From contig NW_022098001.1 in NCBI RefSeq assembly GCF_002288925.2, positions 4,488,163-4,552,162 on the forward strand: a stretch of 64,000 nt of DNA. The letters are read 5' to 3'. Below, one piece after another: positions 45,870 to 56,292 of this stretch (position 1 is its first letter; every line of letters starts with the position of its first letter). Source of the DNA: Delphinapterus leucas. Lineage: Eukaryota > Chordata > Mammalia > Artiodactyla > Monodontidae. Below the pieces are notes generated by a model. The model was not told the origin of the DNA, ran no database searches, and worked only from the letters and a program-made list of their open reading frames with translations. The translations under genes were made by a program, and so were the position numbers.

Positions 45870-47404
45870 ATTAAAATTAAAAATGTCTGCTCTGCAAAAG
45901 ATAATGTCAAAGGAATGAAAACACAAGCCACAGACTGGGAGAAAATATTTGCAAAAGATATAACTGATGAAGAACTGTAACCCCAAATATAGAAGCTCTT
46001 CAAATTCAACAAGAAAAGAAACCACCTGATCAAAAAAACAGTCCAAAGACCTTAAAAGAAACTTCAACAAAGAAGATATACAGATGGCAAATAAGCACAT
46101 GAAAAGATGCTCCACATCCTACGTCATCAGGCAAGTGCAAATTAAAATAATGAGATGCCACTACATACCCAGTAGAATGGACAAAATCTAGCACACTAAC
46201 AACACCAGTTGTTGGCAAAAATATGGAGAGTTAGGAATGCTTGTTGCTAGTGGGGACATAAAGGGTGCAGCCACTTTGGAAGACACTGTGGCAGTTTCTT
46301 ATAAAACTAAACGTATTCTTCCCACTGGAGAGCAATCACTCCTTGGTATTCACTCAAAGGAGGTGAAAATTTATGTCCACACAAAAATCTGTATACGAAT
46401 GTTGTCTTAGTCTGTCTGAGCTGCTATAACAAAACTACCATAGCCTGGGTGGCTCATAAACAACAAACATTTATTTTTCACAGATATGGAAGACAGGAAG
46501 TCCAAGATCAAAGCACTAGAAGATTTGGTGTCTGGTGAGGGCCCACTTCCTCACTGATAGCATCTTCTCATTGTAACCACACATGGCAGAAGGAGCGAGC
46601 CAGCTCTCTGGGGTCTCTTTTATAGTGGTATGAATCCCAACCATGAAAGCTCTGTCTTCAGGACCTAACCACGTCTCAAAGGCCCCACCTCCTAATACCA
46701 TCACCTTGGGGGTTACCATTTCAAACAATGAATTTTGGAGGACACAAACATTCAATCTATAGTGGATGGTTATAGCAACTTTATTTATAATTGTCAAAAC
46801 CTGACAGCAACCAAGATGTTCCTCAGTATGTGCATGGATAAATCAATATTGATACATCTAGAGAATGGGATATTATTCAGCACTGAAAAGAAATGCACGA
46901 GCAAGCCAAGAAAAGAAAAAGACTTGGAGGAAATGTAAATGCATATTACTAAGTGAAAGAAGTCAGTCTGAAGAGACTACTGCATGATTCCAACTGTACA
47001 GTATTCTATAAAAGGCAAAGCTATGGAGACAGTAAAAAGATCAGTGGTTACCAGGGGTTAGTAGGGAGGGATGAACGAATAGACAGAGCACAGAGGATTT
47101 TTAGGACAATGAAACTACTCTGTACGATACTATAATGGGGAATATATGCCATGATAAAATTGTCCAAACTCATAAAATGTACACCAAGTGTAAACCTAAT
47201 GTAAACTATGAATTCTGGGGGATAATGACTTGTCAATGAATGTTCAAGACTTATAACAAACGTACCACTCTAGTGGGGGATGCTGATAACGGGAGAGGCT
47301 GTGCATATGTGGAGGTAGAGGGTCTATGAGAAATCACTGTACTTTCTGCTCAATTTTGCTGTGAACCGAAAACTGCTCTAAAAAATAAAGTCTATTTTAA
47401 AAAC
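45870..47404 (+). mobile_element. L1M 3' portion inserted in the older LINE, 13-bp TSD
   Basis: Begins at about TCTGCTCTGCAAAAGATAAT (ORF2 C-terminal half) and runs through AATGAGATGCCACTAC, GGATATTATTCAGCACTG and the L1M 3'UTR to AAAATAAAGTCTATTTTAAAAA. It is bounded by a perfect 13-bp TSD, AGGTAAAGGAATA, at 45857-45869 and 47405-47417. It is itself split by an LTR at 46403-46764. A 160-aa minus-strand frame at 45633-46115 is an antisense shadow. Confidence 0.85.
46403..46764 (-). mobile_element. MaLR solo LTR inside the L1M
   Basis: Complement of an MLT1/MST-type LTR: TGTCTTAGTCTGTCTGAGCT, GGTGTCTGGTGAGGGCCCAC, AAAGGCCCCACCTCCTAATACCATCAC and CATTCAATCTATAG. On both sides the L1M text resumes (CGAATG before, GGTTATAGCAAC after). 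5-bp flanks are similar but degraded. Confidence 0.87.
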
Positions 47405-47800
47405 AGGTAAAGGAATAGAGAAAGATACTCATCACAGAAAAATGCACAGTAAATAGAGTTATGGCAAAAAAGTCATTATTAAGGATAAAGAGAGTAATAA
47501 AATAATTATTGAAGTAATACTTCATGAAGAAATAAAAATTGACTTGTATGCACTTAATAGCACAGCCTCAAAACACACAAAGAAAAAGTTAGTGAATTAG
47601 AGAAGCTGACAAATCCATGTCAACTTCATGGGAAGTGCAAATATACTTCTTGCCATAAGTGGGAAATCAAGCAGAAAAAACATAAGAGAATCCAAACAAC
47701 CAAACGAAGATGCTTGATCTAATAGAACCTGCACCTACTTAGAGAGGACAGATTATTTCAGAGCATATATGTAATAGTGACTGCTCATCCACTCAACCAC

Positions 47801-48073
47801 AGAATATTAACCCTGATGCCAGATCCAGGTTGGGATTTTTCCCCCATCATTTGCACTAAAAAATTGTTGTTGTTGTTAACTGTTTTACACTGAAGGTAGT
47901 TTACGCTTTTGTAACTGCACTCAAAATTGATGCTCTACTCTACCCTAAATAGATTTGAGCCCAGGAGAGGGCCTGCTATGTGGTTCTTATCTGAGCATCA
48001 GCTAGATTGCCTACTTACCTGCTTAAGACACATTCTTATTATATGGATGCCATTCTCTCAGCATATTCATTAC
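47801..48073. other. unassigned
   Basis: Short stretch between the LINE and the next LTR. (GTT)n at about 47866-47877. Nothing else. Confidence 0.4.
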
Positions 48074-48452
48074 TGGTTGCTATGGACTGAACTGTGTCTT
48101 TCCAAAATTCATATGTTTAAGTCTTAACTCCAAATGTGACAGTATTTGGATACAGTGCCTTTATGGAAGCCATTAATATTAAATGAGGTCATAAGGGTTG
48201 GGCTCTGACTCAGTAAGATGTGTCCTTATAAGAACAGGCTGAGACACCAGAGCTCCCTCTCTCTCCACTCACACTGAGAAAAGGCCATGTAAGCACACAA
48301 GGAGAAGGTGGCCGTCTGTACGCCAGGAGAAGTCCTCACCAGAACTTGACCATTTCCAGCCTGCAGAATGGCGAGAAAATAAATTTCTGTTGTTTAAGCC
48401 ACCCAGTCTATGATATTTTGTTATGGCACACCAAGTAGACTAATATATTGGT
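48074..48452 (+). mobile_element. MaLR-like solo LTR
   Basis: Same subfamily as the LTR at 72-475: it shares TGGTTGCTATGGACTGAACT, AAATGAGGTCATAAGGGTTG, GTCCTTATAAGAA and AATAAATTTCTGTTGTTTAAGCCACC. The identity extends a few bases upstream of the TG in both copies, so the LTR may begin slightly earlier. Solo, no internal sequence. Confidence 0.7.
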
Positions 48453-49809
48453 AAAACAAACAATGAAAATAAAGGAAGAGGTATAGCCCAAGTGTTTAAA
48501 ACTATTCTTACACTAAAAATGTGATGTAACACATTCTCCCAGCCCATACCAAACCACTCTTACTCTGACTTTGCTTCCACTTATTTTCTGAACTGTATTT
48601 TTGGGACAGGAATCCCATAGTGTCATGATCCTCTGTTAATTCAGAGAGCACGTATTGCCTGCAGTTATTATATGTGAAACTATTTCTTCACCCCGCAAAG
48701 CAACCTTTTCAACTTTGTAGAGTATAACTTTTTTTTGCATTAATTTTACATTCCAATCTATTAGATTCCATTGTAGGAGCTCAATAAATACTTATTGAAG
48801 AGGAAAATAAAGTCTAGTTGATATTAAGAGTTCAAATAAAAAACAAGAATAGAAATTGTATCGTACATAACTTACTTTCTGGCTGGTAACACATTATCTG
48901 TAATCTACAGTGATCTCGGTGCAATACCTGAGACTGTTTAGATAGGGTTATATTAGTAGGTACAGAGTTGCGTAGTATAACTGCCATGTAAGTGGAAGAT
49001 ACATGCGTAAATGTAGGCACAGGAAAATGAAACGATGCTGAAAGGAAGAAAGAAGTGGCAAATTAGATAAGGTATCAATGCTCCCTGGGTAAATATTGCT
49101 CTTTTCTTTCAAACACATGCAGTTCAGGGAGGTAGGAGCAAGATATACAGTTCCGCCTTGCTCCCCTGCAAACCATGAAACAGAATTTAAAATTTACCTT
49201 AGTCAAATGAAGCTATGAGCTGCTACCTAGGAGAAAAGCCACCGACAAGAAAACAATGTACTGCCATAATCATCCACTCTCAAAAGATTACACGGTAGTA
49301 ACTGAGCTTGCAGCTTGTGCTGACCTACCCACTATTTGATGCTCAGTGGAGAGTTCAAGCAACTCACCAACATGGCAGTACCTTGACTTATGCGATGTAA
49401 TAAAAGAAGCTTTGAAACACAATGAGAATTAAATAATCACAATATCTGATACACAGAAAGATGTACAGGACTGACAACGTACTAGCTATCGTTCCAAAAA
49501 AATCCCACCAAGCATGCAGTCATGATTTTTGTAAACATGTTTCGCTACATATCTTCAGGTTATAGAAAGGCAATGTTGTAGATTCTCTCAGACAAATAAG
49601 TTTCTAAAGGCTTTTATTTCCGGAAGTGTGAAACATTCTTTTAACAATGGAGCCAATGAACTACAAAAGGAGAAATGCAACAAGTTCTTCCAACAATTTC
49701 CTCTTTGCTTATAATGACTGATTCTAAATCACGGTGCTTCAAGGATGCTAGCAGTAACTGTTTCACTGGTGCCACAGGTCTGAACTAAGTTGCACTTATC
49801 TTAAAACAA
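48453..49809. other. unassigned
   Basis: An L2 3'-end trace, GGAGCTCAATAAATACTTATTGAAG, at 48777-48800. The rest is unique-looking. No gene. Confidence 0.45.
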
Positions 49810-49929
49810 ATTATAGACATTACCATATTATTTAAATGGTTTAGAAGAGAGAACACGTTTTTGGCCATTACTTTCTATGTACAAGGCACAGAATTGGGAT
49901 TCCAGAGGGAATAACGTCTACATTTTTTT
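49810..49929 (+). repeat. local duplication, copy A
   Basis: ATTATAGACATTACCATATTATTTAA... ending AACGTCTACATTTTTTT. It aligns over about 120 bp with 51063-51186 in direct orientation, with scattered substitutions and one 4-bp gap. The 3' part also looks faintly like antisense L2, but the similarity between the two copies runs beyond that. Confidence 0.85.
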
Positions 49930-49951
49930 CCATTAAAATTATATATATTTT

Positions 49952-50558
49952 CCCAATTAGGTTGTTACAGAATATTGAGTAGAGTTCTCTGTGCTATACA
50001 GTAAGTCCTTGTTGGTTATCTACAATATATTCAATATAGTAGTGTGTATATGTCAATCCCAACTCCCAATTTATCCCTCCTCCCCACCTTTCCCCTTTAG
50101 TAACCATAAGTTTGTTTTCTAAGTCTGTGACTCTGTTTCTGTTTTGTAAATAAATAAATTTGTATCATTTTTTAATGAGAAAGAATTTGAAAAATAATAG
50201 GTACATGTATACGTATAACTGAATCACTTTGCTGTACACCTGAAAATAACACAACATTGTTAATCAACTGTATTCCAATATAAAATAAAAATTAAAGGAA
50301 AAGAATGGATAAACAACAAGGTCCTACTGCATAGCACAGGGAACAATATTCAATATCCTGCGATAAACCATAATGGAAAAGTGTATGAAAAAGTATGTGT
50401 GTGTGTATATATATATACAGACACACACACATATATATAACTGATTCAGTTACACATATGTATACACACACACACATATATAACTGATTCACTTTGCTGT
50501 ACAGCAGAAATTAACACAACATTGTAAATCAACTGTATTTCAATAAAATAAATTTTAA
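49952..50558 (+). mobile_element. composite L1 insertion: inverted part plus two 3' ends
   Basis: 49952-~50160 is L1 3'UTR in antisense. ~50161-50300 is the adjoining 3' end in sense, ending CCAATATAAAATAAAAATTAAA. ~50305-50558 is a second, different L1 3' end in sense (GATAAACAACAAGGTCCTAC to CAATAAAATAAATTTT) with expanded TG/TA repeats and a duplicated CATATATAACTGATTCA-type unit. The whole is bounded by a perfect 17-bp repeat, AAAATTATATATATTTT, at 49935-49951 and 50559-50575. Confidence 0.85.
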
Positions 50559-50575
50559 AAAATTATATATATTTT

Positions 50576-51062
50576 GACCATTATTTTATACCACGTCTTG
50601 AATTCTTTTATATGTTTATTTTTGAATTAAGCTATTATCACTTTTCTCTCTCTGGACACATGTGTTGGACAATCTTGGAGTGTCTGTTTTTGCTTTAATC
50701 AGGAGAGCACGGCTCACTCCAGAACCCTGCTTTCCTTTGTGCAAGTGAGGACCATGGGCTCAGGGCTCCCAAACTAATAGCCGATGGGACACGAGAACAT
50801 TGAAATAGCTTCCAGCTTTGCTCCAGTGTCCCACTCTGGCCCTCTGTCTTACCCTGGATCCTACTAGCCTTTGCCCTATTAGATGATGTAAGTGGACCAT
50901 CCCTGCTGCTTGGTGCGGCAGCTTCCAAGCTCCATGTGTCCATCTAGAGTTTGGTCTGTGTGGTAGGCAGAATCTCAAGATCCTCGGCCCCTGGTTACAC
51001 ACATCTTATCCCAGTTATTCAGTCACCATTAATCTAGGTGCTGCTGTACAGGCATCTTGCCA
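50576..51062. other. unassigned; possible LTR fragment at 50955-51060
   Basis: GTGGTAGGCAGAATCTCAAGATC...CCAGTTATTCAGTCACCATTAATCTAGGTGCTGCTG resembles an ancient LTR, family not recalled. 50700-50950 is GC-richer with overlapping frames on the minus strand and no known domain. Confidence 0.35.
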
Positions 51063-51186
51063 ATTACAGGCATTACCACATTATTTAAGCAGTTTAGAAG
51101 AAAGAACACATTTGGGGCCATTTTTGGCCTTCTATGTATAAGGCACAGAATTGGGAATCCAGAGGGAGTAACATCTACATTTTTTA
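51063..51186 (+). repeat. local duplication, copy B
   Basis: ATTACAGGCATTACCACATTATTTAA... ending AACATCTACATTTTTTA. Direct-repeat partner of 49810-49929. Confidence 0.85.
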
Positions 51187-51799
51187 AAACATACGTGCCT
51201 TCAAGGATTTTATAATCTCAAAAAACCAAGACCTATTGGGAAAAATTAATACAACAACTTTTAAAAAATATAAATACCTATTTTCCCCAGTTTTAAAAGA
51301 CAGTAAAAAGTAAATAATACAAAATGAAACACTTGTCTATGTTTTTTGTCTGTTCTCACAATGACACTAGCTTCCACATATCAATTTGAATTTTATCTTC
51401 AATCAGAGTGTCTTAAAATTGAGTCAATGTTAAATTAGCCCTAGAGTGAGAAATAAAATAAGAAACCTCGCCATCATTTTCATGTCAGCAAAGAACATGA
51501 TACAAAATTTTATGGTCTCTGAGAACAACACTAAAATGGGAAAGTTATACTTTCTGTCAAAAAGATTTCCACAGTTTTCTAAAATATATATTGCAGGATT
51601 ATGAAGATCAACCAAAAAAGGATGCATACATTATCTTTGGGTCCCTTTTTGTTCTCAGTAAAATGTTTTAGGCATCAAAACTGAGGATGAACTCTAGTTG
51701 GGTTTCAGGAAAACCTCAGTCAAAGGGAAGAGGAGGAAAATTAAACAACCTGATCGGGAATTAGAAGAAGGCCATGTCTTTTTAGGTAGTACCTCTCAC
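51187..51799. other. unassigned
   Basis: AT-rich, no gene or repeat recognised. Confidence 0.45.
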
Positions 51800-51955
51800 A
51801 CACAAGCAGGTGGTCAGCAGAATCACCTGAGCCAATATAGGGAGGAGGTGATTATTAAAAATATAGATTCCCAGGCCCCCTTCTACATCATAGAAGACCC
51901 AATATCCACAGGGATGAGGCTTGGGCATCTAGTTATCAGTATCTCTTAGGTGTCA
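51800..51955 (-). mobile_element. MER5A-like hAT fragment
   Basis: GTCAGCAGAATCACCTGAGC, TATTAAAAATATAGATTCCCAGGCCCCC and GGCTTGGGCATCTAG are the complement of the MER5A interior. The termini are lost. Confidence 0.6.
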
Positions 51956-52271
51956 TCCAATTCTAAGATTCTTTATTTACCTCAAATCTTATGAAAGCAT
52001 AGCTTGTCTGTTTCATCAAGAAGCATCAAACTACAAGAGGAGTGTCAAAATCCTGTTTCCAGCTTACCCAGGTCATTCCCATTAGGAATCAGGATCATTA
52101 GAGGTGGATGTTTTAGCTATCCTGGCTCTGGCATCTATAGGTATGGGTAGAGTGTGATCAGGTCATGGGTAGAGTATAGGATAGTAGGTTCTCTTGACAC
52201 ATTCCATTCTTATAAATGAATCTGGAAAGGTAGAAACTCACATTTTAAAAACATCTGCATAGTATTTTTAC
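51956..52271. other. no recognised feature
   Basis: Nothing recognised. GGTCATGGGTAGAGT occurs as a short direct repeat of GGTATGGGTAGAGTGTGATCA near 52140-52175. Confidence 0.4.
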
Positions 52272-52475
52272 AGTACCATTTACATAGGCCGTTCGGCATA
52301 AATTATCATTCAATCTTCACATCAGTTTTAACAGATATTTGATGTTATAAATGAGGAAACATTATACCAGTGAAGCGAAAGCACTTATCCAACACCACAC
52401 TGCTAGGCAGTAGAGAAGCTGAGTGCTGACACTTGAACTGAGGTGTGCTAACTTCGATTCCCATGTTCAACAGCA
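52272..52475 (-). mobile_element. MIR SINE
   Basis: TTCAATCTTCACATCAGTTT, AATGAGGAAACATTATACCAG, AAAGCACTTATCCAACACCAC and TGACACTTGAACTGAGGTG follow antisense MIR. Confidence 0.7.
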
Positions 52476-53520
52476 TTTAAATGGAAGATGTCTAATTAGG
52501 ACATGATGTATTAGAGTTATGTCGAATGACTCATTGTTGCTTTGTAAATTTGTATCAGAGTTCCATGTTCTAATTCTTGAAAGAATTCATTTCCTCTGGA
52601 GCCAAAATTAAACAATTCTTATCACTGAGGTAAGTGCATTGTGCATTAAGGAAAGAAGTGATGAATATAACCCCTATTCCTGTATGGTCTAGACGTAGAA
52701 AAACTTGAAGAGTAGTGGTGTAATGGAAAGGCTTTACAGTAAGTTGGAGACCCAATTTTTAGCCCAGATCTGCCAGTAACTAGTTATATAACCTTGAGAA
52801 AGGCATGTAAATTATTGGGACCTAAGTTTCCACTTTGGTAGAAGAGGGGAGCCATTACCTAATATAAACACATAAGCATTGCTATGTTATGATTTTCAAG
52901 ATCATCACTAATAGCCATGTCATAGGAGAAAGTTTCAGAAAATCCTTGGGTGTTCTTCTTTAAAAGAATTTTACTTCTCCCACTCACACGATACTATTTA
53001 ATTTGGTGATTGTATGGTGAGTTCCAATTCTTTGATTCTCTGCCCATAGGATGGTTATGAGAAAGAAATCAGCTGATCGAATTACTTCACTTTGTTTCAC
53101 TATTAAATGCAAGTTAACCAGTTCTGCAAATTCTTGAAAAATATACCAAAAATCCACTACCAGCTGAACATATACCGTGTCAAAGAACATTTTTATCACT
53201 GCCACTGAATTATGTTTTTATTACAAATAAAATTTTTTGATTTTTCCATGTAGAGTAAAAATATAGCTGCAGAGCTGTAAGAATAGATAAAAACCACATG
53301 GAAATTTTGCACATATTTGCACAGTGTTTGGTTTTTAACTTACTTCTGGAATATTTCAGGACTGAATGCAAAAATGCCTGGTGCTGGGAGGGAAGCTCCT
53401 GTAGTGTTAGTAATGACGGTCTCCCTAAACTCCCAAAGTCTCCCTGACTCCACCCTCACCTCCCCCCCCCACTCTTCATCCAAATCCCTGTTTGAGCATG
53501 CTCATTTTAAAAGGCATATT
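52476..53520. other. unassigned
   Basis: No gene or repeat recognised apart from a run of nine C at 53462-53470. Confidence 0.45.
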
Positions 53521-53947
53521 TTTTAAATTAATTTTTATTGGAGTATAGTTGATTTACAATGTTGTGTTAGTTTCAGGTGTACAGCAAAGTGAATCAGCTA
53601 TACGTATACATATATCCATCCTTTTAGGTTTTTTTTTCCATATAAGTCATTACAGTGTATTGAGTAGAGTTCCCTGTGCTATACAGCAGCTTCTTATTAG
53701 TTTTTATACATAGTAGTGTGTATATGTCAATCCCAATCTCCCAATTTATCCTTCCCTCTTTTCCTACTTGTTAACCATAAGTTTGTTTTCTACATCAGGG
53801 ATTCTATTTCTGTTTTGTAAATAAGTTCATTTGTACCATTTTTTTTAGATTCCACATATAAGCGATATCATATGATATTTGTCTTTCTCTGTCTTACTTC
53901 ACTCAGTATGACAATCTCTAGGTCCATCCATGTTGCTGCAAATTTTT
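53521..53947 (-). mobile_element. L1 3' end, antisense
   Basis: TTTTTATTGGAGTATAGTTG, TGCTATACAGCAGCTTCTTATTAG, TCCCAATCTCCCAATTTATC, ATTCCACATATAAGCGAT and TCCATGTTGCTGCAAATTTT are antisense L1 3'UTR to ORF2 end. It is 5'-truncated at about 53947. No clear TSD. Confidence 0.9.
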
Positions 53948-53984
53948 AATGCATAAAAAGCAAAAAGTTAAGTTCTGCATTGAC

Positions 53985-54225
53985 TCAATAAATATTGGTC
54001 AATTGCCTATTATGGGCCAAACCCTACCCTAATCACTAGTGATAATATGGGAAGCAAGGCAGACAAGGGTCCCATCCCACAGAGTCTCCAGTCAGGGGAA
54101 GAGAGAAAATGGCCCAAAACACTAACTTAAAGAACAAAGAACGGTAAGTGCTATCAGAGAGGGCATCCTCTAGAGGGGTATGGGAGAGTGACGGGGAGGA
54201 AATCAAATGGCTCTGAGGAGAACTA
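53985..54225 (-). mobile_element. L2 LINE fragment
   Basis: CAATTGCCTATTATGGGCCAAACCCTACCC, GGTCCCATCCCACAGAGTCTCC and AAGTGCTATCAGAGAGGGCATC follow antisense L2. Confidence 0.65.
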
Positions 54226-54469
54226 TTTTAAGAGCAAGTCATATTTGTCCTGCAAAGAGTCCACATGGCGTTATCCAGAATAAATATTTGACAAATGCTT
54301 CTGACTCTTAGACACACATCAAAATCTTGTAAAGAGGTTTCAAAAAACACCAAAATCCTCAAAGCTATTTTATGAAATTCTGACTCTATAGGTCTGGCTA
54401 TCTGTTTTATAAACAGATTTACAATCATATCTCATTTTCAGCACCACTTTTTTTTTTTTTTCAAATTTG

Positions 54470-54722
54470 ATTGAAACTGTAAACTCATAGAACACAAAGT
54501 TCAATGGAGGGATAAATTTGGAGTTTGGGATTAACATATACACACTATTACATATAAAATAGATAACCAACAAGAACCTACTGTAAAGCACAGGGCACTC
54601 TACTCAATATTTTGTAATAACCTGTAAGGAAAAAGAATTTGAAAAAGAATATATATATCTGAATCACTTGTGCTGTACACCTGAAACTAACACAACATTG
54701 TAAATCAACTATATGTCAGTTT
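54470..54722 (+). mobile_element. L1 3' end, sense
   Basis: GAGGGATAAATTTGGAGTTTGGGATTAACA, AACCTACTGTAAAGCACAGGG and CACCTGAAACTAACACAACATTGTAAATC are the L1 3'UTR in sense. A T-run precedes it at 54449-54461. Confidence 0.85.
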
Positions 54723-54795
54723 TAAAAAGGTGAATGTTTATTACACGTGAATTATATCTCAAAAAAGTTGTCATTACCAAAAAAAAAAAGAAACC
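54723..54795 (+). mobile_element. older L1M tail
   Basis: GGTGAATGTTTATTACACGTGAATTATATCTCAAAAAAG followed by an A-run is the end of an older L1M 3'UTR. Confidence 0.55.
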
Positions 54796-54972
54796 TCAAG
54801 AAACATGAAGAAAACTACAAGGCGCATCATACCCTAATTGTTCAAAATCAGTGATAAAGAGAAATTATTGAAAGCAGCCAGAGAAAAAGCCAAGTTATAT
54901 ACAAAAGAATAAAGATAAGGATGACAACAGTTTTCTTATTGGAAACAATTCAAGTGAGAATATAGTGAGCAC
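54796..54972 (+). mobile_element. L1M/HAL1-like fragment
   Basis: GAGAAATTATTGAAAGCAGCCAGAGAAAAAG, TACAAAAGAATAAAGATAAGGATGACA and TTATTGGAAACAATTCAAG match the same ancient LINE region that is present at about 45.0 kb. Confidence 0.65.
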
Positions 54973-55985
54973 CACTTTCTTAATTTGTCCATTCAAGGCT
55001 CAGTGTTGGAAACTCCTGATTTTTACAATGAATTGCAAAATTAAATATGGAAATTGAAATATGCAAGGTAACAGACATTTCTCTAAATCAATAAGCAAAA
55101 TTGGTAAAAAAAAAATTCTGCTGTTAAGGTTAACAATTGCTGAAGAATTTTGTTTCACTGCTTATTTGTGTGGAAAACTATTCACTAATGACTTACAGAT
55201 ATAATGTTAAAAATGTTTCTCAGATTCACACTTAAATTTTTAACTATATATCTCCAAAATCATCTTAAATCCAGGCCAGTTTCTTCCTCAGCTTAAATCT
55301 TTTGGCACTTGCAAATTTCCCTTGGCTATAGCATTGTGACTCGCACTTAATATTTTCTCAGCAAATCACAAGCACTAAGCAGTTCAAATACTTGATCTCT
55401 ACTAACAATCAAAGGTTTATGTTAAATTTGTACCTTCAAGCTCTTTAAAAGTGATGGTGTTTATTTATTATGTGCACAGAGCACCAAGCAAAAGCACCCA
55501 AGTGTTTAATTTCCAGGTCAATTCTAACTTCACTAATCATTGGTTGAGAATCATAACAGTGAGAAGCAGAAAGGTTCTTTACAAGAGGTTAGGGATTTCC
55601 TTCGGAAAGGTTGCCTTTTGGTTATAAAATTAGAGAGAGGGAAGAATTAAAATGATCACGCTCTAAAATTGACTTAGTAGAAGTGACAGGGTTTTTTTTA
55701 ACCTAAATATTTTTTAAGTACCAAGTTTGTCACTCTTGGAAGTTATATGTTACTAAGTGTAAAATCACTTTATTGCAGCAGTAAAAGAAATGAAGTACTT
55801 TTAGCCAATGTTTTTCAGTAAATCAGGAACTTTCTATTAAATCCACATTTTATTTGCTTATATGGACGTTCTTTTATTTTGGCTGAATTGGTACAGACTA
55901 CTGAATCATGGAATGAAGTGTTTCTGAGAAGCCTCACAAGCTCAGGAGTGGGTTTACCCTGAGGGCAATAGGCCTGGGAAGCTGT
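54973..55985. other. unassigned
   Basis: AT-rich, no gene or repeat recognised. The 172-aa minus-strand frame that begins downstream ends here and is simple-sequence-derived. Confidence 0.45.
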
Positions 55986-56292
55986 GGAAAGAGAGAAAAG
56001 AAAGAAAAAAAAAGAAAAGAAAAGAAAAGAGAAAAGAAAAGAAAAAAGAAAGGAAAGGAAAGGAAAAGAAAGAGGGAGAGAGGAAAGAACGAAAGAGGGA
56101 GGGAGGGAGAAAGAAAGAGAGAAAGAAAGAAAGAAAAAGAAAGAAAGAAAGAAAGAAAGAAAAAGAAAGAGGGAGAGAGGGAGGGAGGGAGGGAGGGAGG
56201 GAGAGAGAGAGAGAAAGAAAGAAGGAAGGAACGAAGGAACGAAGGAACGAAGGATAGAAAAGAAAAAGAAAGAAAGAAAGAAAAGAAAAAAG
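55986..56292. repeat. polypurine tract (AAAG/GGGA/GGAACGAA)n
   Basis: 307 bp with only five pyrimidines on the plus strand (56090, 56232, 56240, 56248, 56255). AAAG/AAAAG blocks, two GGGA blocks and a (GGAACGAA)3 block follow one another. GGGAGGGAGGGAGGG at about 56179-56202 is a canonical G-quadruplex motif with 1-nt loops. The Lys/Glu/Arg-rich and Phe/Ser-rich open frames on the two strands are artefacts. Confidence 0.96.

Larger units (their letters stand above)
44820..47800 (+). mobile_element. old L1M/HAL1-like LINE, host of nested insertions
   Basis: Upstream part (44820-45869): AAGACATAATGGCTAACATT, TAGGCAGATCATGTGAAACT, AAGAAGCCAGAAAATAATGG, AACTGTCAACATAAACTT and, near the end, CTATATAGTACATTGAGGAGG. 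These are ordered blocks of an ancient L1M or HAL1-like element. Downstream part (47405-~47800): GGTAAAGGAATAGAGAAAGATAC and AGCACAGCCTCAAAACACAC continue the endonuclease region exactly where the first part stops. Everything between is a later insertion. Confidence 0.72.

Noticed and set aside
45633..46115. 160-aa hydrophobic-looking minus-strand frame
   Set aside because: Antisense of L1M coding sequence. The A-rich sense strand gives Phe/Leu/Ser-rich antisense codons that mimic membrane segments.
72..48452. The two similar LTRs at 72 and 48074 as the two ends of one provirus
   Set aside because: They are 48 kb apart with no retroviral internal sequence between them; they are independent solo LTRs.
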